This document shows positions 58,030-64,000 of a stretch of DNA of 64,000 nucleotides, piece by piece. Every line of letters begins with the position of its first letter. Within the stretch, counting starts at the first letter, position 1. Source of the DNA: Nephrocerus scutellatus (taxonomy: Eukaryota > Arthropoda > Insecta > Diptera > Pipunculidae); contig OX352765.1 in NCBI GenBank assembly GCA_947095585.1, positions 78,289,976-78,353,975 of the forward strand, given 5' to 3'. Made by a program: the position numbers and the translations under genes. The notes under the pieces are model-generated. The model saw only the letters and a list, made by a program, of their open reading frames with translations. It was not told the DNA's origin and searched no databases.

Positions 58030-59055
58030 TTTCCTGAAATCATCCAAATATCATACTATACTTATAATATAATCAACCTTTAATCTTCCTGTAAGTCACC
58101 TGTAATTATTTCCCAATCATGAATAGTTATCCTTTTATCTTTCAGCAATCATCCCGTAATCATTCTTTTATATTCCAATAATCATCCTATAATCTTCCTG
58201 TTATTATCTCATAATCATTCCTAAATCTTTCTATAATGATCTTATAAATATATTTCAATCGTGCTGGCATCTTCCTGCAATCATTCCATAACTATTTTGT
58301 AATTATTCTATAATTTTGCTACAATTATCCTATAATCGTTCTGAAATCATTTCCTTATCATTCTTTTTTATAATTGTACTTTAATCATTATTTGAACATC
58401 CCATAATATTCCTATAATCATGCTTTAATGATCCTAAAATCGTTCTTTAATTATATTATAACATTTCTATAATCTTACTATAATCATCCTATAATCTTTA
58501 AATGATCTTACTTTAATTTTATTTTAATGATCCTATAATATTCCTGCAATCATACCATAATCATTTTATAATTATCCTATAATATGCTTAAATCATCATA
58601 TATGCATCCTATAATCTTACTGCAATTATACCATAACAATTTTATAATTATTCTATAATGTTGCTTCAATTAGCCTATAATCGTCTTATAATCGTTCTGT
58701 AATCATCTCCTTATTATTCTATAATCTGATATCATCTCATAATGATTTTATAACCATCCTATAATTATGCTTTAATCATCCTGTAATAATCCTGTAATTG
58801 TTCTTTAATCATCTCATAAACTTTCTATAATCTTACTATAATCATCCTATAATCTTTATGTAATCCTCACATAATCGTACTTTAATTATATTTAAATGAT
58901 CCTATAATATTCCTGCAATCATACCATAATCATTATCCTATAATATGCTTCAATCATCCTATATGCATCCTATATGCATCCTATAATCTTCCTGCAATTA
59001 ATTATACCATAAGAATTCTAAAATAATCCGAAATCTTCCTATAATCATATAAGGC
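58030..59055. repeat. Degenerate minisatellite of TAATC-rich units, about 1 kb
   Basis: cctataatcatcctataatc-like units of roughly 10-11 bp repeat with frequent changes (ctgtaatc, ctttaatc, ctgcaatc). A higher-order block (cctataatattcctgcaatc ataccataatcatt...) is repeated near 58531, 58609 and 58900. Confidence 0.85.
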
Positions 59056-60515
59056 AAATACGTCATAGCAGAGCTTAACGCTACATAGCCCTAAAAGTTT
59101 ATTCTCACCGCGACAGCATAGAATGATCGAAGTATTTGTATTAACGATTTGAAAAATTAAATAAAGTTTGCGATTTTCATAGAACCAAAACTGTATTTTG
59201 TTCCACTGTGTCCCACCATACGGCAAAGACTACACCAATAGAAGCTAATTTCCATTCCATTCAATTGAGTTGGTTCGTTTGCGGACCTACGAGTTGCCAA
59301 TCAAAACAATAGGCGTGAACCGCGAGTTACGATGCCACTACTTGTTCCTTTTTTTTTTGCTTAAATTATGCGCAAACACACAAATACGCAGGGCGAAATA
59401 CTACCAAGCAGATAGGCTGCTTGCTGTAAGGATATTCGGTAATGATGAATGAAAATGATGAAAGGAAAAGGGTTCCGCTTGCGCGCTCCCATCACACCAC
59501 ATTGCCAAAGCGTGAAATTCGAAACAGTTTGAAATATTCAACCGGAGTTTTGCAGCAGCTTCTCTATATATGATCAACGATCGTTAAGCGTTTTTAGAAA
59601 TCTGAATCTGAAATATGAAACCAAATCGGATTCTATTTATTCTCAAAAAATAAAATAAAAAAATAAAAGAAAGAGGAGAACTGGGTTTATTGCAGAATAA
59701 TGCTCGAAAATTCAGAAAACAATAACCCAAACACACACATGCGCACAGTATTAGCTACCTATGCAAAGGGTGCTACGAGCTGATTCATAAATAGGGGCGC
59801 GCTATGTGGAACGAATTTGCACATAATCCTTTTTAGGTAGCCAACTGGCTTAGACAAGCCGTCTTCGTAATTTTCGGTGCAATTCGCAAATCTCTTTTTG
59901 ACAGACAGTCAGCTCTCAAACATAACCAACTCAAACTCAAAAATAAATAAGAAAGGGTTATTGTTTATAACAAATGGACGCAAATATTAATACTAGACCT
60001 AGAAGGAAGGAAACACTTATGGAATCATAAAGGGAGATGCTGCACCCCAACAATCATATGTTACGGATAAATTGATCGCATTCACTGTAAAATTGGCTAG
60101 CCCTCAAATTAACTGAAGGCTACACGAAATTATGAATCAAGAGCGAATTTCAATTTCAAGCGCAGATGGTCTACCCTTGATGAGGCAAATGAGGATGTCA
60201 GTCAGTCGGTTTGTGGTTTTTACCCCCGACGGTAACTAGAAATTAGAAATTAAATGGAAAATTAAAGGGCGAGACTTGTGATGATGGAAAACGATCAATG
60301 GAGACAGCCTGCTCTACTGATTCATAAAGATAAACGTGATATACAGGCAATTCACAGTAAGAAAAAAAAGGTTAAACGCGATAGCAAAAAATTAGATGTT
60401 TTTCATTTTCATTTTGAATTAACCTCCGAATTATTTCATTTTGACAAAAAATAAATTGATTTGGATATTTTGGAGCATACAGGTACATCAAAAATAAAAA
60501 TGAACGATATCATCA
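59056..60515. other. 1.5-kb interval, no gene recognised
   Basis: Short frames without motifs. No RNA gene or amine-oxidase exon recognised on either strand. Confidence 0.4.
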
Positions 60516-60519
60516 TCAT

Positions 60520-61930
60520 TTGGCTCTTCAACCGAGGTCCGGTACTGGCTTCCCGCAAAAAGTCTCTCCGCCGGTCCCGATTTTGAGCCGAAGTCATCCT
60601 GTTTTGTATCCCTAAATTCTGGGCGTCCTGGTCTACGCCATCCTTCCAGTGTAGGCTTGGCCGTCCTCGTGTTCCATATATCCTACCCCAAAGAATCCTC
60701 TTCGCTCATGCGAGCTAAGTGTCCTACCAACTGGAGCCTACCGAGCGTAATTCTCTTCACGATGTCGACATCGCGGTAACGCTCGTAAATCTCATCATTA
60801 TAGAGTCGCCGGAATCGTCCTTCCTCACATACGGGGCCAACAATTCTCCGTAAGACTTTTCTCTCGAACGCGGATAAGAGGTCAGAATGCTTTTTGCTAA
60901 TCACCCATGTCTTGGATCCATATGTAGGTACTGGTATGACCATTGTCTTATATATCAGCAGCTTGGATGTTTGAAGAGTCTTGACAGGCTATAGTAGGCT
61001 TTGTTGGGTTTAAGCAACCGTGCGCGTATTTCTGGCTCCATGCTGTTATCGGCTGATAACCGAGATAGTGAAAGAATTGCACTACTTCAAATTCGCGCTC
61101 CACTATTTGACATAAGGGATTAATTTTGTGTCTGCGAGTAGAAGCAGACGTGGCCACCATGTACTTTGTTTTGCTCTCATTTATGTGCAGCCCCAGATTT
61201 CGTGCCGCCTGCTCGATCTGGTTGAAAGCTTACTGTACAGCTCTTCTGATTCTACCAACGATGTCAATATGGTCTGTATAAGCCAGTATCTGAATGGACT
61301 TATAGAGGATTGTTCCTCTCGCCGTTACGACAGAGTCTCCGAACACTTTCTCCAACGTCAGGTTGAAGAGGACGCAGGCCAGTCCATCCCCTTGTCGGAG
61401 CCTGTTATAGATGTTGAATGGGCTTGATAGAGGGCAGGATATTTTTACTTGGCTTATAACATTGGTCATGGTCAACCTACATAGTCGTGTCAGTTTATTT
61501 TGGGATGCCGAATTCTCTAATAGCTTTTTAAAGTTATTCCTTGGCTATGGTATCATAGGCGGCTTTTAAATCTATAAAAAGATGGTGTAGTGAGTTTTGA
61601 AACTCTAGACACTTTTCCATCACCTGCCTAAGAGTGTAAATCTGATCAGTTGTTGATTTTCCTGGGATGAAGCCACACTGGTATGGACCAATGATGGCTA
61701 TCCTGTCTTGAAGGATAGATGAGAAACTGTTACAGGCGGTAATCAACAATGTATGTATTATGTATGGGGATCCTGTGCCTCTTCGCCTTCGTCTTCCGGC
61801 ATCGCTTCTTCCTCCCATACTTGCACTATTAGTTCATGAATTGCTTGGTATATTTCGGGGCCTCCTGATTTAATCAGCTCCGCTGTGATAACATCTGATT
61901 CCGAGGCTTATTATTTTTGAGTCGATTTAT
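60520..61930 (-). mobile_element. RTE/BovB-like LINE 3' half, minus strand
   Basis: Reading the minus strand: YQCGFIPGKSTTDQIYTLRQ and HLFIDLKAAYDTIA (61818-61534). Next VISQVKISCPLSSPFNIYNR, RQGDGLACVLFNLTLEKVF and QILAYTDHIDIVGRIR (61475-61230), a catalytic box with Ala-Asp-Asp changed to Thr-Asp-His. Then EREFEVVQFFHYLG (61110) and MVIPVPTYGSKTW, VGPVCEEGRFRRLYND and RYRDVDIVKRITLGRL (60943-60683). The tail region to 60520 matches the family 3' end. Frameshifted but collinear. Confidence 0.8.
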
Positions 61931-62098
61931 CGCTCCGATGGACAACACTTTTTGTAAAAACTTAGAACTGATCGGGCCCCGGGGTCGTGTGGCTTCCATA
62001 CAATTTTTTTAAAAAATATAACCGATGTTCTTCAAATTTTTTATACATCTGTATCTGTGATAAGAAGAATTTAAATTTGTATGGGTTGTTTTTGAAGT
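61931..62098 (-). mobile_element. DINE/Helentron-like fragment, reverse orientation
   Basis: ccgatggacaacactttttg, gatcgggccccggggtcg and tttgtatgggttgttttt are family blocks in reverse. Confidence 0.6.
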
Positions 62099-62216
62099 AA
62101 AACTACTTTATCGGCGGTTTAGTACGGTATCAAAAATAAAAATGTTATGATTTTGAATTGCGAATTGCGATTTTGAATTTTGGGAACTAAGCCATTTCTC
62201 AAGCGATTTGTATGGA

Positions 62217-62475
62217 ATTAGGTATGACCTTTTGGGTGTCTTAAGTTTTGAGAGTCTTTTGGGAAGTCTTTTGAGGGTATTTTAAGGAGTTTTTTGACGA
62301 GTTCTTGAGAGTCTTTTTGGGGTCTTTTGGTGGTCTTTTGAAGAGTCGTTCGGTGGTCTTTTAGGAAGTCTTCTGGGGGACTTTTGGGGGTATATTTATG
62401 ATTCTTTTGGGGTTTTGATGATCTTTTGATGGTCTTTTGAGGTCTTTTAGGGGTCTCTTGAGGGTCTTTTTGCCC
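62217..62475. repeat. Degenerate tandem repeat of ggtcttttggg units
   Basis: About twenty units of 10-15 bp built on ggtcttttg(a/g)ggg. The minus-strand open frame here (KRPQKTIKRSSKPQKNHK) is a by-product of the repeat. Confidence 0.8.
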
Positions 62476-62622
62476 CACAACATCAAAGAAGTTTCACTTC
62501 AACCGTGTGTAAAGGTTACACGCACTGTTTTATTTATAACTATATTGCAAGCTTCATTAGAATGAATGGCTTGGGTTAACAAAAAAATAACATATTGTTA
62601 CAAAATGTAGGCTTTCTAATAA

Positions 62623-62740
62623 AATAATAAGAGACAAGGTAAGACTGAGCCGTTGAGATCAAGAGAAGTACTAACTGGCTTCTTAAAGTTAACGGAATTT
62701 TCTGAGTTAACGGCTCAGTCTTACCTTGTCTCTCATTATT
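62623..62740. mobile_element. 118-bp near-palindromic MITE-like element
   Basis: Arms aataataagagacaaggtaa... (62623-62654) and the reverse complement (62709-62740) match over about 32 bp with one mismatch, around a 54-bp loop. No protein. No convincing target duplication beyond A/T-rich flanks. Confidence 0.7.
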
Positions 62741-62825
62741 AAAAACTGTAAGTAAACATCAAGAACGTACCAAAAATAAGTGATTTTAAGAAAAAATATG
62801 TCTGAGGCTATCCAAATGTTACGGA

Positions 62826-63042
62826 CTGTATATTTTTGCACACAAATGGTAGGGACCTACAATTTAATGCCGTATCCGAACGGCGAATTGAGAAGCTTTC
62901 CGTGACAAGTTATTACTCTCGGACGTTTGCCAGACATTCGCAAAAGGTGGGACCGTGAAAAATACTTTTGGTGCTACTCGAATTCGAATCACGAACCTCC
63001 TGCTCAGAAGTTCATGCGCTTATTCACTGAGCCACGGCGCCT
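62826..63042 (-). mobile_element. tRNA-derived SINE, family member 2
   Basis: On the minus strand the head reads gccgtggctcagtgaataag (A box) and ggaggttcgtgattcga (B box). The body tttcacggtcccacc, caattcgccgttcggatac, aggtccctaccattt and tgcaaaaata is collinear with the copy at 4651-4862. Confidence 0.65.
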
Positions 63043-63555
63043 GCTCTATCTATACCTAATCAATATTTTCTTAGATAACAACTTAGGAAATACGAGAACA
63101 TACTGGTATAATCTTCTATAGTATAATATAGTATAGACGTTTTTTTAGCGCACGCTTCGAAGGATTTGCACTTTTGCACCATTATAATGCCTAGGCGCAG
63201 CGTGGGTTTGGAAAAATATTTGGATAGAGAAAAAGGAAAGAAAGTGTTGTTGTGGGTTAAATTGAGTTCATACCCGAGCACTCACAAACTAGAATATTAT
63301 AACTTTTCTTGACTGTATTACTGAGCCTAATAATATGCAATGGTTTTTTTTTGGTAATTTCTTAATTATAACACAATTCAATACAATGCTTATTCTTATA
63401 TACGACTATGTACATGGTGATATTTACATCTTCGTAGATATATGAAAAAAATTCGACTTTTTTTTCATTTTATTACACAACCCGAATCGCATTAAGCGTA
63501 AAGTTGTCAAAAAATTCTTCACAACTTCACAAATCGAGAATCGACCCTCAGAGAC
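63043..63555. other. No gene recognised
   Basis: AT-rich sequence without coding or TE signature. Confidence 0.35.
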
Positions 63556-63559
63556 TGAA

Positions 63560-64000
63560 AAAATCATAAAAAAAAGTTATGTCCATCAGTGATACACATT
63601 TGTTAAAAATTTGAAAAAAATCGAGCTAATTTTTAAAAAAATTTATATGAGCACCCCTTGGGCCTCAGGACCCGTTCACTCCAAAAAGTTTACAAAAAAT
63701 TTTGTCCATCGGAGATACAGAGGTGTATAAAATTTGAAGAAAATCGGGTTAATTTTTTTTTTAAAAAAATTTATATGAGCACCCCTTGGGCCTCAGGACC
63801 CGTTCACTCCAAAAAGTTTACAAAAAATTTTGTCCATCGGAGATACAGAGGTGTATAAAATTTGAAGAAAATCGTGTTAATTTTTTTGAAAAATTTTTAT
63901 GGGGCCCACGACCCCGGCCACCAAATTTTTTGCAAAAAGTGTTTTTCATCGGAGATACACACGTATAAAAAATTTAAAAAAAATCGGGTTAATTTTTTTT
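63560..64000 (+). mobile_element. DINE/Helentron-like tandem array, cut by window end
   Basis: Units of about 128 bp: 63645-63772 and 63773-63900 are nearly identical (ttatatgagcaccccttggg, gtccatcggagatacagagg). A third unit starts with ggggcccacgaccccgg. It continues past the window. Confidence 0.7.

Noticed and set aside
62218..62478. Lysine/proline-rich minus-strand protein
   Set aside because: It is the reverse reading of the ggtcttttggg tandem repeat.

Overview
The window looks like the genome of a higher dipteran fly; a tephritid-type fly is plausible, but the species cannot be fixed from sequence alone. It has short AT-rich introns with GT/AG ends, insect-type conserved genes, and a very heavy load of decayed transposable elements. 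Only three conserved host genes can be supported. (1) At 1-712 (+) are the last three exons of an organic-cation/SLC22-type MFS transporter. (2) At 1022-6651 (-), convergent with it, is a five-exon CLN7/MFSD8 lysosomal MFS gene whose last coding exon is separated by a 3.7 kb intron full of LINE debris. (3) At 47340-48494 (+) are the first two coding exons of the histone demethylase LSD1/Su(var)3-3 (SWIRM plus the start of the FAD-binding amine oxidase domain). The rest of that gene is not seen, so its next intron probably runs past the window end (more than 15.5 kb).

Nearly everything else is mobile or repetitive DNA. Recurring families are: an RTE/BovB-like LINE (six or more fragments, both strands); an R1/LOA-group LINE with RNase H and a C-terminal zinc knuckle; a third LINE of unresolved clade ('LINE-B'); jockey-like fragments, mostly on the minus strand; a dispersed family with internal ~120-130 bp tandem units and short subterminal inverted repeats, resembling DINE-TR1/Helentron elements; Helitron-like elements ending in CTAG; a tRNA-derived SINE; Tc1/mariner transposase remnants; and small non-autonomous inverted-repeat elements.

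The most notable structures are the following. An intact mariner-like element (32368-33666, 361-residue transposase, TA target duplication) lies exactly between two apparently identical 410-bp direct repeats. A 4.9-kb foldback-like structure (17405-22270) has long inverted arms made of CG-rich repeats. A 271-bp element (34242-34512) has perfect 28-bp inverted ends and a perfect 8-bp target duplication (hAT-like MITE). There is a 422-bp GGGAT array and a 1-kb degenerate TAATC-rich array.

Layout: 1-6.7 kb genes; 7-12.6 kb LINE graveyard; 13-16.5 kb mixed fragments; 17.4-22.3 kb foldback-like mosaic; 24-32 kb RTE fragments and the GGGAT array; 32-34.5 kb mariner plus duplication and MITE; 35-46.7 kb LINE, Helitron and DINE-like repeats; 47-48.5 kb LSD1 exons; 48.5-64 kb TE-rich presumed LSD1 intron. 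No rRNA, CRISPR or convincing functional tRNA gene was seen.
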